From Streptomyces mexicanus (GTDB lineage: Bacteria; Actinomycetota; Actinomycetes; Streptomycetales; Streptomycetaceae): a stretch of 47,258 bases of DNA. The position numbers and the translations under genes were made by a program. The notes under the pieces are model-generated. The model did no database searches. It was not told the origin of the DNA and saw nothing but the letters and a program-made list of their open reading frames with translations. The DNA lies in NCBI RefSeq assembly GCF_902506575.1, contig NZ_LR732544.1:4259568-4306825 (forward strand). The letters run 5' to 3'. This document shows, piece after piece, positions 28,022 to 38,814 of the stretch (the stretch's first letter is position 1; each line of letters starts with the position of its first letter).

Positions 28022-29968
28022 GTGGAGAACCTGATTGCGCTGCTGATCGCGGCGCCCCTGCTCGGAGCGGCCGTCCTCCTGGTCGGCGGCCGGCGGCTCG
28101 ACGCCGTCGGCCACTGGCTCGGCACCCTGCTCGCCGCCGTCTCCTTCGTCATCGGCCTGGTCCTCTTCGCCGACCTGCTCGGCAAGGGCGCCGAGGACCG
28201 GACCCTGATCCAGCACCTGTTCAGCTGGATCCCGGTGGCCGGCTTCCAGGCGGACGTCACCTTCCGCCTGGACCAGCTGTCCATGACGTTCGTGCTGCTG
28301 ATCACCGGCGTCGGCTCGCTGATCCACCTGTACTCGATCGGGTACATGGAGCACGACGAGCGGCGCCGCCGCTTCTTCGGCTACCTGAACCTGTTCCTCG
28401 CGGCGATGCTGCTGCTCGTCCTCGCCGACAACTACCTGCTGCTGTACGTCGGCTGGGAGGGCGTCGGGCTCGCCTCCTACCTGCTGATCGGCTTCTGGCA
28501 GCACAAGCCCAGCGCGGCCACCGCGGCGAAGAAGGCCTTCCTGGTCAACCGCGTCGGCGACATGGGCCTGTCGATCGCGATCATGCTGATGTTCACGACG
28601 TTCGGCACCTTCGCCTTCGGGCCGGTCCTCGGCCATGTCGGGGACACCTCCGAGGGCAAGCTGACCGCGATCGGCCTGATGCTGCTGCTCGCCGCGTGCG
28701 GCAAGTCCGCCCAGGTGCCGCTGCAGTCCTGGCTCGGCGACGCCATGGAGGGCCCGACCCCGGTCTCGGCCCTCATCCACGCCGCCACCATGGTGACCGC
28801 GGGCGTCTACCTCATCGTCCGCTCCGGCGCGATCTTCAACGCCGCGCCCGACGCGCAACTGGCCGTCACCGTGGTCGGCGCGGTCACGCTGCTGTTCGGT
28901 GCGATCGTCGGTTGCGCCAAGGACGACATCAAGAAGGCGCTGGCCGGCTCGACCATGTCCCAGATCGGCTACATGGTGCTGGCCGCGGGCCTCGGCCCGA
29001 TCGGCTACGTCTTCGCGATCATGCACCTGGTGACGCACGGCTTCTTCAAGGCCGGTCTGTTCCTCGGTGCCGGCTCCGTCATGCACGGCATGAACGACGA
29101 GGTCGACATGCGCAAGTACGGCGGCCTCAGGAAGCACATGCCGGTCACCTTCGTCACCTTCGGGCTCGGCTACCTCGCGATCATCGGCTTCCCGGGCCTG
29201 TCCGGCTTCTTCTCCAAGGACAAGATCATCGAGGCGGCCTTCGCCAAGGGCGGCACCGAGGGCTGGATCCTCGGCGGCGCGGCCCTGCTGGGCGCGGCCA
29301 TCACCGCGTTCTACATGACCCGCGTGATGCTGATGACGTTCTTCGGCGAGGAGCGCTGGAGGAACCGGGCGACCGCCTCCCCGGCCGAGCCCAGCGCGGA
29401 ACCGGCCGCCGAGGAGCGCGGCGCCCACGCGGAACCGCACCCGCACGAGTCGCCCAAGGTCATGACGATCCCGATGATCGTGCTGGCGGTCGGCTCGGTG
29501 TTCGGCGGCGCGTTCTTCAGCATCGGCGACCGCTTCCTGCACTGGCTGGAGCCCGTCACCGGGCACAGCGAGGGCCACGCGCCCGTCGGCGCGGCCACGG
29601 TGACCGCGGCGACCATGGTGTGCCTGGTGATCGGCGTGGCCATCGCCTGGGCCCAGTACGGCCGCAAGCCGGTCCCGGCCGTCGCCCCGCGCGGATCGCT
29701 GCTCACCCGTGCCGCCCGGCGCGATCTGCTCCAGGACGACTTCAACCACGTCGTGCTGGTCCGTGGCGGCGAGCACCTCACCCGCTCGCTGGTGTACGTC
29801 GACCACACCCTGGTCGACGGTGTCGTCAACGGCACGGCGGCCTCGATGGGCGGCCTGTCCGGGCGGTTGCGCCGACTGCAGAACGGCTTCGCCCGCTCCT
29901 ACGCGGTCTCGATGTTCGGCGGTGCGGCGCTCCTGGTCGCCGCGACCCTGCTGATGAGGGCGGTCTGA
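28022..29968 (+). CDS. nuoL: NADH-quinone oxidoreductase subunit L
   Basis: NuoL is the distal antiporter-like subunit of the membrane arm and drives proton pumping; its long lateral helix couples the modules. The 648-residue protein has about 15 helices, the proton-channel region [16 protein letters not shown] and the conserved [20 protein letters not shown]. Before the last helices is a hydrophilic His/Glu/Ala-rich insertion ([16 protein letters not shown]) near residues 460-480. The GTG at 28022 is supported by GGAAG upstream. nuoM starts six bases after the stop. Confidence 0.97.
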   Translation: MENLIALLIAAPLLGAAVLLVGGRRLDAVGHWLGTLLAAVSFVIGLVLFADLLGKGAEDRTLIQHLFSWIPVAGFQADVTFRLDQLSMTFVLLITGVGSLIHLYSIGYMEHDERRRRFFGYLNLFLAAMLLLVLADNYLLLYVGWEGVGLASYLLIGFWQHKPSAATAAKKAFLVNRVGDMGLSIAIMLMFTTFGTFAFGPVLGHVGDTSEGKLTAIGLMLLLAACGKSAQVPLQSWLGDAMEGPTPVSALIHAATMVTAGVYLIVRSGAIFNAAPDAQLAVTVVGAVTLLFGAIVGCAKDDIKKALAGSTMSQIGYMVLAAGLGPIGYVFAIMHLVTHGFFKAGLFLGAGSVMHGMNDEVDMRKYGGLRKHMPVTFVTFGLGYLAIIGFPGLSGFFSKDKIIEAAFAKGGTEGWILGGAALLGAAITAFYMTRVMLMTFFGEERWRNRATASPAEPSAEPAAEERGAHAEPHPHESPKVMTIPMIVLAVGSVFGGAFFSIGDRFLHWLEPVTGHSEGHAPVGAATVTAATMVCLVIGVAIAWAQYGRKPVPAVAPRGSLLTRAARRDLLQDDFNHVVLVRGGEHLTRSLVYVDHTLVDGVVNGTAASMGGLSGRLRRLQNGFARSYAVSMFGGAALLVAATLLMRAV

Positions 29969-29973
29969 TACCG

Positions 29974-31545
29974 ATGTCCTTTCCTCTGCTGACAACGACG
30001 GCGGTGCTGCCGGCCGTCGGGGCGGTCGCCACGGCCGCCGTGCCGGCCGCCCGGCGCACCGCTGCCAAGTGGCTGGCGCTGCTCGTCTCGCTCGCCACCC
30101 TCGCGCTGGCCATCGCCGTGGTGGTCCGGTTCGACCCGGGCGGCGCCCGGTACCAGCTCACCGAGTCCCACGCGTGGATCTCCGCCTTCGGCGTCCGCTA
30201 CGAACTCGGCGTGGACGGCATCGGGGTGGCGCTGATCGCCCTGACCGCCCTGCTGATCCCGTTCGTGATCCTGGCCGGCTGGCACGACGCCGACCCCCTG
30301 GAGACCGGCAGCCGCCGCTGGCGGCCCACGCAGGGCTTCTTCGCGCTGATCCTGGCCGTCGAGGCGATGGTGATCATCTCCTTCGAGGCCACCGACGTCT
30401 TCCTCTTCTACATCTTCTTCGAAGCCATGCTGATCCCGATGTACTTCCTCATCGGCGGTTTCGGGGACCGTGCCCACGAGCACGGCGAGGAGACGGCGTC
30501 CACCCAGCGGTCGTACGCGGCGGTGAAGTTCCTGCTGTACAACCTGGCCGGTGGCCTGATCATGCTCGCGGCGGTGATCGGCCTGTACGTGGTCGCCGGG
30601 ACGTTCTCGCTGTCGGAGATCGCGCACGCCCGCGCCGACGGCTCCCTGCACATGGCGACCAGCACCGAGCGCTGGCTCTTCCTCGGCTTCTTCTTCGCCT
30701 TCGCGGTCAAGGCGCCGCTGTGGCCGCTGCACACCTGGCTGCCCAACGCCATGGGGGAGGCCACCGCCCCGGTCGCCGTGCTCATCACGGCGGTCGTGGA
30801 CAAGGTGGGCACCTTCGCGATGCTCCGCTTCTGCCTCCAGCTCTACCCGGAGGCCAGCAAGTGGGCCACGCCCGTCATTCTCGTCCTGGCCCTGATCAGC
30901 ATCCTCTACGGCGCGCTGCTCGCGGTGGGCCAGCGGGACATCAAGCGCCTGGTGGCGTACGCGTCGATCTCGCACTTCGGCTTCATCATCCTGGGCATCT
31001 TCGCCATGACCAGCCAGGGCCAGTCCGGCGCGACGCTGTACATGGTCAACCACGGCATCTCCACGGCCGCGCTGCTGCTGGTCGCCGGATTCCTGATCTC
31101 CCGGCGCGGCTCGCGGCTCATCGCGGACTACGGCGGGGTGCAGAAGGTCGCCCCGGTGCTCGCCGGCACCTTCCTGATCGGCGGGCTGGCGACCCTGTCG
31201 CTGCCGGGGCTGGCGCCGTTCGTCAGTGAGTTCCTGGTCCTGGTCGGCACCTTCACCCGGCACCCGGCGATCGGCATCATCGCCACCTTCGGCATCGTCC
31301 TGGCCGCGCTGTACACGCTGGTGCTCTACCAGCGGACGATGACCGGCCCGGTGAAGCCGGAGGTCTCGGCGATGCCGGACCTCAAGGTGCGGGAGCTGGT
31401 GGTCGTCGCCCCGCTGATCGTGCTGCTGATCTTCCTGGGCGTCTATCCGAAGCCCGTCGCGGACATCGTCAACCCGGCGGTGAAGCAGACCATGTCCGAC
31501 GTACACCAGACCGATCCCAAGCCCGAGGTGGAGGCGGCCAAGTGA
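29974..31545 (+). CDS. nuoM: NADH-quinone oxidoreductase subunit M
   Basis: NuoM is the middle large antiporter-like subunit. The 523-residue protein has about 14 helices, the conserved acidic FLFYIFFEAMLIPMYFLIG segment and AVKAPLWPLHTWLPNAMGEATAPVAVLITAVVDKVG, which holds the buried charged residues of the channel. The ATG at 29974 directly follows the nuoL stop. A variable hydrophilic tail ([12 protein letters not shown]) precedes the stop, which overlaps the nuoN GTG. Confidence 0.97.
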   Translation: MSFPLLTTTAVLPAVGAVATAAVPAARRTAAKWLALLVSLATLALAIAVVVRFDPGGARYQLTESHAWISAFGVRYELGVDGIGVALIALTALLIPFVILAGWHDADPLETGSRRWRPTQGFFALILAVEAMVIISFEATDVFLFYIFFEAMLIPMYFLIGGFGDRAHEHGEETASTQRSYAAVKFLLYNLAGGLIMLAAVIGLYVVAGTFSLSEIAHARADGSLHMATSTERWLFLGFFFAFAVKAPLWPLHTWLPNAMGEATAPVAVLITAVVDKVGTFAMLRFCLQLYPEASKWATPVILVLALISILYGALLAVGQRDIKRLVAYASISHFGFIILGIFAMTSQGQSGATLYMVNHGISTAALLLVAGFLISRRGSRLIADYGGVQKVAPVLAGTFLIGGLATLSLPGLAPFVSEFLVLVGTFTRHPAIGIIATFGIVLAALYTLVLYQRTMTGPVKPEVSAMPDLKVRELVVVAPLIVLLIFLGVYPKPVADIVNPAVKQTMSDVHQTDPKPEVEAAK

Positions 31546-33191
31546 GCACAGCAGCCGTCCACAGCCTGTGGACAACCGCGGCCGACCCGATCGCGAAGAT
31601 CGAGGCGCCCAAGATCGAATACGGGCAGCTGTCGCCCACCCTGATCGTCGTGGGCGCCGCGCTCGTCGGGGTGCTGGTCGAGGCGTTCGTCCCGCGCAGA
31701 TCCCGTTACTACGCGCAGGTGTTCGTGTCCGTCGTCGCCCTGTGCGCCGCCTTCGCGGCGGTCGTCGCGCTCGCGGCGGACGGATACGGCACCACCAAGG
31801 CGCACATCGCGGCGATGGGTGCCATCGCCGTCGACGGCCCCTCGCTGTTCCTGCAGGGCACGATCCTGCTGGCCGGGCTGGTCGGCCTGTTCACCTTCGC
31901 CGAGCGGCGCCTGGACCCCCAGGCGCACGGCCACCACGTGGACTCCTTCGCCGCGCAGGCGTCCGCCGTGCCGGGCAGCGACAGCGAGAAGGCGGCGGTG
32001 AAGGCCGGCTTCACCACCACCGAGGTCTTCCCGCTGCTGCTGTTCGCCATCGCGGGCATGCTGGTCTTCCCCTCGGCGAACGACCTGCTGACGCTGTTCG
32101 TGGCCCTGGAGGTCTTCTCGCTGCCGCTGTACCTGCTGTGCGCGCTGGCCCGCCGCAAGCGGCTGATGTCGCAGGAGGCCGCGGTGAAGTACTTCCTGCT
32201 CGGCGCGTTCGCCTCCGCGTTCACCCTGTTCGGCATCGCGCTGCTGTACGGATACGCCGGCTCGGTGTCCTACGGGACGATCGCGCAGGTCGTCGAGGGC
32301 AAGGTGGCCAACGTCGACCCGGCGCTCGCCAACACCATGGGCAACGACGTGCTGCTGCTGATCGGCGCCGCGATGGTGGTGATGGGGCTGCTGTTCAAGG
32401 TGGGTGCGGTCCCGTTCCACATGTGGACGCCGGACGTCTACCAGGGCGCGCCGACCCCGGTCACCGGGTTCATGGCGGCGGCGACCAAGGTGGCGGCGTT
32501 CGGCGCGCTGCTGCGGCTGCTGTACGTGGTGCTGCCGGGGCTGCGCTGGGACTGGCGGCCGGTCATGTGGGGCGTGGCGATCCTCACCATGCTGGGCGGT
32601 GCGATCGTCGCGATCACGCAGACCGACATCAAGCGCCTGCTGGCGTACTCGTCGATCGCCCACGCGGGCTTCATCCTCGCCGGTGTGATCGCCACCTCGA
32701 AGGACGGCGTGTCCTCCGTGCTGTTCTACCTGGCCGCGTACTCCTTCGTGACGATCGGCGCCTTCGCCGTGGTCACGCTGGTGCGCGACGCGGGCGGCGA
32801 GGCGACGCACCTGTCGAAGTGGGCCGGCCTCGGCCGGCGCTCCCCGCTGGTGGCGGCGGTCTTCGCGGTGTTCCTGCTGGCCTTCGCCGGCATTCCGCTG
32901 ACCTCGGGCTTCGCCGGGAAGTTCGCCGTGTTCAAGGCGGCCGCCGAGGGCGGCGCGGCCCCGCTGGTCGTGATCGGTGTGATCTCGTCGGCGGTCGCGG
33001 CCTTCTTCTACATCCGCGTGATCGTCCTGATGTTCTTCAGCGAGCCGCGGCCGGAGGGCCCGACGGTGGCGGTGCCGTCCCCGCTGACGATGACCGCGAT
33101 CGGCGTCGGCGTGGCGGTCACGATCGTCCTCGGCGTGGCCCCGCAGTACTTCCTGGACCTGGCGAACCAGGCGGGGGGGTTCGTGCGCTGA
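31542..33191 (+). CDS. nuoN: NADH-quinone oxidoreductase subunit N
   Basis: NuoN is the third antiporter-like subunit, nearest the quinone arm. The 549-residue protein carries [25 protein letters not shown] and [35 protein letters not shown], both family signatures. A hydrophilic loop with the residues [19 protein letters not shown] near 130-150 is an insertion. The GTG at 31542 overlaps the nuoM stop. A perfect reverse DnaA-box match (31567-31575) lies in its first codons. The operon ends with the hairpin at 33213. Confidence 0.96.
   Translation: MSTAAVHSLWTTAADPIAKIEAPKIEYGQLSPTLIVVGAALVGVLVEAFVPRRSRYYAQVFVSVVALCAAFAAVVALAADGYGTTKAHIAAMGAIAVDGPSLFLQGTILLAGLVGLFTFAERRLDPQAHGHHVDSFAAQASAVPGSDSEKAAVKAGFTTTEVFPLLLFAIAGMLVFPSANDLLTLFVALEVFSLPLYLLCALARRKRLMSQEAAVKYFLLGAFASAFTLFGIALLYGYAGSVSYGTIAQVVEGKVANVDPALANTMGNDVLLLIGAAMVVMGLLFKVGAVPFHMWTPDVYQGAPTPVTGFMAAATKVAAFGALLRLLYVVLPGLRWDWRPVMWGVAILTMLGGAIVAITQTDIKRLLAYSSIAHAGFILAGVIATSKDGVSSVLFYLAAYSFVTIGAFAVVTLVRDAGGEATHLSKWAGLGRRSPLVAAVFAVFLLAFAGIPLTSGFAGKFAVFKAAAEGGAAPLVVIGVISSAVAAFFYIRVIVLMFFSEPRPEGPTVAVPSPLTMTAIGVGVAVTIVLGVAPQYFLDLANQAGGFVR
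31567..31575. promoter_or_regulatory. DnaA-box match inside nuoN
   Basis: TGTGGACAA is the exact reverse complement of the Streptomyces DnaA box TTGTCCACA. It lies within codons for LWTTA of nuoN, so it may be incidental, but a second copy lies 1.9 kb away. Confidence 0.35.
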
Positions 33192-33212
33192 GCCCGCCCC
33201 GGCGGCACCCGA

Positions 33213-33246
33213 CTGCCCGGCACCCCGTGGAGGGGACGCCGGGCAG
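33213..33246 (+). terminator. Terminator of the nuo operon
   Basis: CTGCCCGGC (33213-33221) pairs with GCCGGGCAG (33238-33246), and the loop contains a second CCCC/GGGG stem. It begins 21 bp after the nuoN stop. Confidence 0.85.
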
Positions 33247-33261
33247 CGGCGTACACGCCGG

Positions 33262-33408
33262 TCACCGCTCCTTGGCGCGGCGGACCCTGTTGCGGATCAG
33301 GTCCAGGTCCACCGGGAAGGGCGCGTCCATCGGCACCGTCCAGCTGTCGTTCGAAACAGAACACAGTTGTTCGACGGATACGCGACGAAACGGATCGGCG
33401 ACCCACTG
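33262..33408 (-). pseudogene. Possible remnant of a small gene
   Basis: A 48-codon minus-strand stretch reads cleanly from [14 protein letters not shown] to [23 protein letters not shown] and a TGA, with good third-position GC in its second half. It is bounded upstream by an in-frame TGA at 33409-33411 and has no convincing start codon; a GTG before PMDAPF would leave only about 25 codons. It looks like the C-terminal end of a lost gene, perhaps of a small nuclease-like or hypothetical protein, but I cannot name a family. It may equally be chance in high-GC DNA. Confidence 0.3.
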
Positions 33409-33421
33409 TCAAGGCAGGGCC

Positions 33422-33430
33422 TGTGGACAA
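33422..33430. promoter_or_regulatory. DnaA-box match upstream of recQ
   Basis: TGTGGACAA, the reverse of TTGTCCACA, lies 72 bp before the recQ start in non-coding DNA. A DNA-repair helicase is a reasonable target for DnaA or replication-linked control, but this is inference. Confidence 0.4.
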
Positions 33431-33501
33431 CTCCGGGCTTGTCGGTGGCGCCCCCTATCGTGGAGGAAGTGGTCGAGGGACGACGTACGGGGGACGAGAC
33501 G

Positions 33502-35559
<2,058 letters not shown>

Positions 35560-35639
35560 GCCGACGGGAGAGCGACGGGGGAGCGACGGGAGTGGCCGAC
35601 ATCGGGTGACCGGCCCTCGCGCCGCGCGGCCCGGGACGT

Positions 35640-36578
35640 TCAGCTCAGCGCCGACAGACCCGGGGCGAACGTGATCAGCAGCGGCACCAGGGGGACCAGG
35701 GCGGCCACCGTCGTCGTCAGCGCGCGGCGCCTGCGGTCCAGCCGGGGCGGGGGCTCCAGCAGGCGGTCCACGCGCTCGCCCAGCAGACGGTGGCTGTTGG
35801 CGCAGGAGAGGACCCCGCGGTGCTGGTTCAGCTCGATCAGGGCCAGCGCCGTCGTGAGGTGGCCGTGGCGGCGGGAGGCGGTGTCGTCCGCGGCCAGCTC
35901 GACCAGCCGGTGGGTCTGGTCGCAGAAGTGCGCGAACAGCGGGACCCGCGGGAAGCCGGTCGCCAGCGCCGTCGACAGGTGCAGCAGCCAGTCGTGGTGG
36001 GCACGGGCGTGTCCGCGCTCATGGGCGAGCACCGCGTCGAGCTGGTGCCCGGTGAGGCGGTGCAGGGCGCCGGTGGGGACGATGAGCTGCGGCGGGTGGC
36101 CGGGCGTCCCCCAGGCGGCGGGGTACTCGTCCTCCGGCACCAGCGGCGGCCCGCGGGCGGTGGGAGGGCCGGCCGGCAGCTCGGGGGCGCGCTCTCGCAG
36201 ATGCGCGCGGGCCTGGCCGCGGCGCCGGCGGGCCTCGGCCAGCTCGCGGGCGAGCATCGCCGTGGTCCAGGCGGCGCCGCACGCCAGCAGCAGCGTGAGC
36301 GCGGCGGCCCACGCGGGCGTGGCCGACAGGGCGTAGGCGGCGGTCACGGCCGGTGGTGCCGGGGCGAACACCCGGTCGCGGACGGTGTGGAAGACGGCCG
36401 CGGTGCCCAGCACGAGGGCGGCCAGGCAGCACAGCAGGACGGTGGCGACCAGGCACTGCCAGACCCACAGCGCGACCACGGGTTCGCGTTCGGGCCACGC
36501 CGCCCGGGTGAGTGCGCGGGGGACCGGCAGGGCGGCCGTCAGTGCGACGGCGCTCAGCAGGAGCAGGCAGACGGTCAT
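35640..36578 (-). CDS. M56-family membrane metallopeptidase
   Basis: The 312-residue protein has three N-terminal membrane helices (1-20, 35-63, 80-105), a cytoplasmic loop, the zinc motif HERGH (H186, E187, H190) with the third ligand E227 in ELAADDTAS, and a last helix at 290-310. This is the BlaR1/MecR1-like peptidase fold without a sensor domain. Such genes are usually paired with a BlaI repressor gene; none is present in this window. The ATG at 36578 has GGAG eight bases upstream, and a promoter with an operator-like palindrome lies about 100 bp upstream. The frame is open upstream into fumarylacetoacetase without a stop, so a fusion protein is also possible on paper. Confidence 0.82.
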   Translation of the reverse strand: MTVCLLLLSAVALTAALPVPRALTRAAWPEREPVVALWVWQCLVATVLLCCLAALVLGTAAVFHTVRDRVFAPAPPAVTAAYALSATPAWAAALTLLLACGAAWTTAMLARELAEARRRRGQARAHLRERAPELPAGPPTARGPPLVPEDEYPAAWGTPGHPPQLIVPTGALHRLTGHQLDAVLAHERGHARAHHDWLLHLSTALATGFPRVPLFAHFCDQTHRLVELAADDTASRRHGHLTTALALIELNQHRGVLSCANSHRLLGERVDRLLEPPPRLDRRRRALTTTVAALVPLVPLLITFAPGLSALS

Positions 36579-38159
36579 GCCACGGACTCCGGATCCTGAT
36601 CGGAGGTCGGCGGGTGTCGGATCGTGTGGTGCGGTGGGGTCGTGCGGCGGCCGGTGCGCGGCGCGCGCGCACGACCTGCCGTCAGTATGACGGCGGTGGA
36701 CGCCTGGAGTCAGGGTCTGACGGCAACCGATACCCGCCCGAAGCCGCCGCCCGGCCGCCCGCACGCTCATCCAGCGCCCAGGCAACGGCCGCGCACGTCC
36801 CCGCACCGGCAGCCCGGACGGTCCGGAGGGTCGGGACGGTCCGGACCGTCCGGGGGATCCGGACCCTCCGGAGGGTCCGGACGGTCGGAACAGTCCAGCC
36901 GGTTGTGCCGATCCGGCCGGTTCTTCCGGTCCGGCCGGCCCGGTCCCTCCCCCCGCCACGATCCGCCCGGTCACCTCGCCGAGCCCCACCCGGGCGCCGT
37001 CCGGGCCCGGGGCCCAGGCCGACAGGGTCACCACGTCGCCGTCCTCCAGGAACGTCCGCTTGCCGTCGGGGAGTTCGAGGGGGTCGCGGCCGTTCCAGGT
37101 GAGTTCCAGCAGCGAGCCGCGCTGGGCCGGCTCCGGTCCGCTCACCGTGCCCGAGCCGTACAGGTCGCCGGTGCGCAGCGAGGCGCCGTTGACGGTCATG
37201 TGGGCCAGCTGCTGGGCGGCGGTCCAGTACATGGTGGAGAAGGGCGGCTCGGAGACCACGTGCCCGTTGACGGCGACGGAGATCCTCAGGTCGTAACCGC
37301 CGGGCTCCTCCTGGGAGTCGTCCAGGTACGGCAGCAGGGGGTGGGTGCGTTCCGGCGGGGCCACCCGTGCCTCCTCCAGTGCGTCCAGGGGGGTGATCCA
37401 GGCCGAGACCGAGGTGGCGAAGGACTTGCCGAGGAAGGGGCCGAGCGGGACGTACTCCCAGGCCTGGATGTCGCGCGCCGACCAGTCGTTGAGCAGGCAC
37501 AGGCCGAAGACGTGCTCGCGGAAGTCCGCCAGCGGCACCGGCCGCCCGAGCGGTGACGGCGCGCCCACCACGAAGCCGACCTCCGCCTCGATGTCCAGCC
37601 GCACCGACGGCCCGAAGACCGGCGCCGCGTCGCCCGGTGCCTTGCGCTGACCCGAGGGCCGGACGACGTCCGTGCCCGAGACCACCACGGTCCCCGCGCG
37701 GCCGTGGTAACCGATGGGCAGGTGCTTCCAGTTGGGGGTGAGCGAGTCGGCGGCGTCCGGGCGGAAGATCTGCCCGACGTTGCGCGCGTGGTTCTCGGAG
37801 GCGTAGAAGTCGACGTAGTCCGCGACCTCGAAGGGCAGGTGCAGGGTCACCGAGGACAGCGGGTGCAGGAACGGCGCGACGGTCTCCCGGTGGGACGGCA
37901 CCGTCACCCACGCGGTCAGCGCGCGCCGCACGTCCGACCAGGCGGTGCGGCCGGCGGCGAGCAGCGGGTTCAGCGTCGGCCGGGCGAGCAGGGCGGCGTA
38001 GGGGGAGCCGAGCGCGTGCGCCGCCGCGCCCGCGTCGAGGACGTGGTCGCCGAGCCGGACGCCGACGGTCCGCTCCTGCGATCCGGCCGGGGAGAAGACG
38101 CCGTAGGGAAGGTTGTGCGGACCGAAGGGGTCGCCCTCGGGGACCTCGAAGGGGGGCAT
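36579..38159 (-). CDS. Fumarylacetoacetase with no stop before the M56 gene
   Basis: Fumarylacetoacetase hydrolyses fumarylacetoacetate to fumarate and acetoacetate, the last step of tyrosine/homogentisate breakdown. Residues 1 to about 402 match the family: YVDFYASENHARNVGQIFRP with D117 (metal) and H124 (catalytic), DIEAEVGFVVG, NDWSARDIQAWEYVPLGPFLGKSFATSVSAW, and GSLLELTWNGRDPLEL near the end. The ATG at 38159 has AAGGAAGG upstream. After GEVTGRIVAGGG no in-frame stop occurs: a repetitive Pro/Ser/Gly stretch and then non-coding-looking DNA lead straight into the M56 start, so translation would run to 35640 and give 839 residues. I end the feature at the M56 start for that reason. A lost stop or an indel near 36950 is likely. 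Confidence 0.8.
36678..36694. promoter_or_regulatory. Palindromic operator candidate at the M56 promoter
   Basis: GCCGTCA-GTA-TGACGGC is a perfect 7-bp inverted repeat with a three-base spacer. On the minus strand it covers a -10-like CATACT whose -35 CTGACT lies 18 bases upstream. A half-site, TGACGGC, occurs again near 36718. The regulator is not in the window. Confidence 0.5.
36813..36890. repeat. Interlocked GTCCGGA-type repeats after fumarylacetoacetase
   Basis: Variants of GGACGGTCCGGAGGGTC recur four to five times, interleaved with palindromes such as GGTCCGGACC. In the fumarylacetoacetase frame this reads as Ser-Gly-Pro repeats. On RNA it would fold into nested hairpins, so it may be the terminator of that gene. 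Confidence 0.55.
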
Positions 38160-38208
38160 CGGGTACTGCCTTCCTTGTCGTGTGCCGTGCGTTCCATGGA
38201 GGGGCGGG

Positions 38209-38238
38209 CCACACGTTCATGTGGTCGCGCCACACGTT
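38209..38238. promoter_or_regulatory. Direct repeats upstream of fumarylacetoacetase
   Basis: CCACACGTT occurs at 38209-38217 and 38230-38238, 21 bp apart, that is two helical turns on the same DNA face. This is the layout of a dimeric regulator site, 50-80 bp before the start of the leftward gene. Confidence 0.45.
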
Positions 38239-38286
38239 ACGGCGGTGCCGCCTGTCTTGGGCAGGTCTAAAGAGTTTGCAATGTCC

Positions 38287-38314
38287 GAATTGGCCTTGTC
38301 GGAGTGGCCAATTC
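38287..38314. promoter_or_regulatory. 9-bp inverted repeat, operator candidate
   Basis: GAATTGGCC (38287-38295) and GGCCAATTC (38306-38314) form perfect arms with a 10-base spacer. Its AT-containing arms stand out from the GC-rich surroundings. It may bind a regulator of tyrosine breakdown or form an RNA hairpin in the leader. Confidence 0.45.
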
Positions 38315-38545
38315 CGGCTTAGCGTCCTTTGGGGCTGTCTCTTTTTCACATCTTGCGCCGCCGGCGGCCCCCTTCGCGTGGGTCTTTCTGGCGCGCGGCA
38401 CACTTATAATAAAACACACGCCTCCTGCTATCCGTCTTTTTGTGCTCCTTCGTATGTTCCCGCTACTGGCCTTCTTCATTTCCCTTCGTTGCACTTTCTG
38501 CTGACCCTTCCTCCAGTTAGCGCCGGGCGTAAGCCGGGAGCCGGG

Positions 38546-38584
38546 CCCTGTGCCGGGCGCGGGGGCCCGGCGCCCCGCACAGGG
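38546..38584. terminator. Long hairpin in GC-rich block
   Basis: CCCTGTGCCGGGCGC pairs with GCGCCCCGCACAGGG with a single mismatch over 15 positions and a nine-base loop. It is followed by further G-run and C-run hairpins up to about 38680. It ends no evident gene, so it may isolate the HAD promoter or stop stray transcription. Confidence 0.45.
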
Positions 38585-38802
38585 GGGGGCAACCCCACCC
38601 CCCGGAACGCCGCCCGCGCCCGGGGGGGCAGCCCCCCCCCCGCCGGGGGCGCCGCCCCCCGCCGGGTGGAACCGCCCCCCGCCGAGCTGGGGAGCCCTGC
38701 CGAACCGGGGCAGCCCCACCGGGCCGGGGAGGCCCGCCGGACCCGGCGGAGCGGCGGCCGCTGCCCCGGACGGCCGGGCGATCCGGCCCCGCGCACGGTC
38801 CG

Positions 38803-38808
38803 TATTCT
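38803..38808 (+). promoter_or_regulatory. Leaderless-type -10 of the HAD gene
   Basis: TATTCT ends six bases before the ATG at 38815 and there is no ribosome binding site. The spacing is the same as for mqnA and menG. Confidence 0.45.
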
Positions 38809-38814
38809 CTGATC

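Larger units (their letters stand above)
33192..33501. other. nuoN-recQ intergenic region
   Basis: This 310-bp gap holds the nuo terminator, a short minus-strand coding-like stretch (33262-33408), a DnaA-box match at 33422-33430 and, just before recQ, a -10-like TATCGT at 33456-33461. Confidence 0.5.
38160..38814. other. Non-coding region between fumarylacetoacetase and HAD gene
   Basis: This 655-bp divergent region has three parts. At 38209-38314 are direct and inverted repeats that look like operators. At 38330-38520 the DNA is unusually AT- and T-rich for this genome and contains a perfect TATAAT (38405-38410) without a matching -35. At 38540-38760 it is almost pure G+C with long G or C runs and several hairpins. 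No open frame has normal codon bias. Confidence 0.55.

Noticed and set aside
27491..29995. An 834-codon minus-strand frame opposite nuoJ-nuoL
   Set aside because: It is a shadow: the plus strand has unmistakable NuoJ, NuoK and NuoL, and the minus product is a low-complexity mix of Arg, Gly, Asp and His.
28022..33191. An Mrp-type antiporter instead of nuoL, nuoM and nuoN
   Set aside because: The three large antiporter-like proteins lie at the end of a complete nuoA-K series in standard order, so they belong to complex I.
38304..38504. A small hydrophobic peptide gene in the AT-rich island
   Set aside because: No ribosome site, no codon bias, and its start lies inside the GAATTGGCC palindrome.
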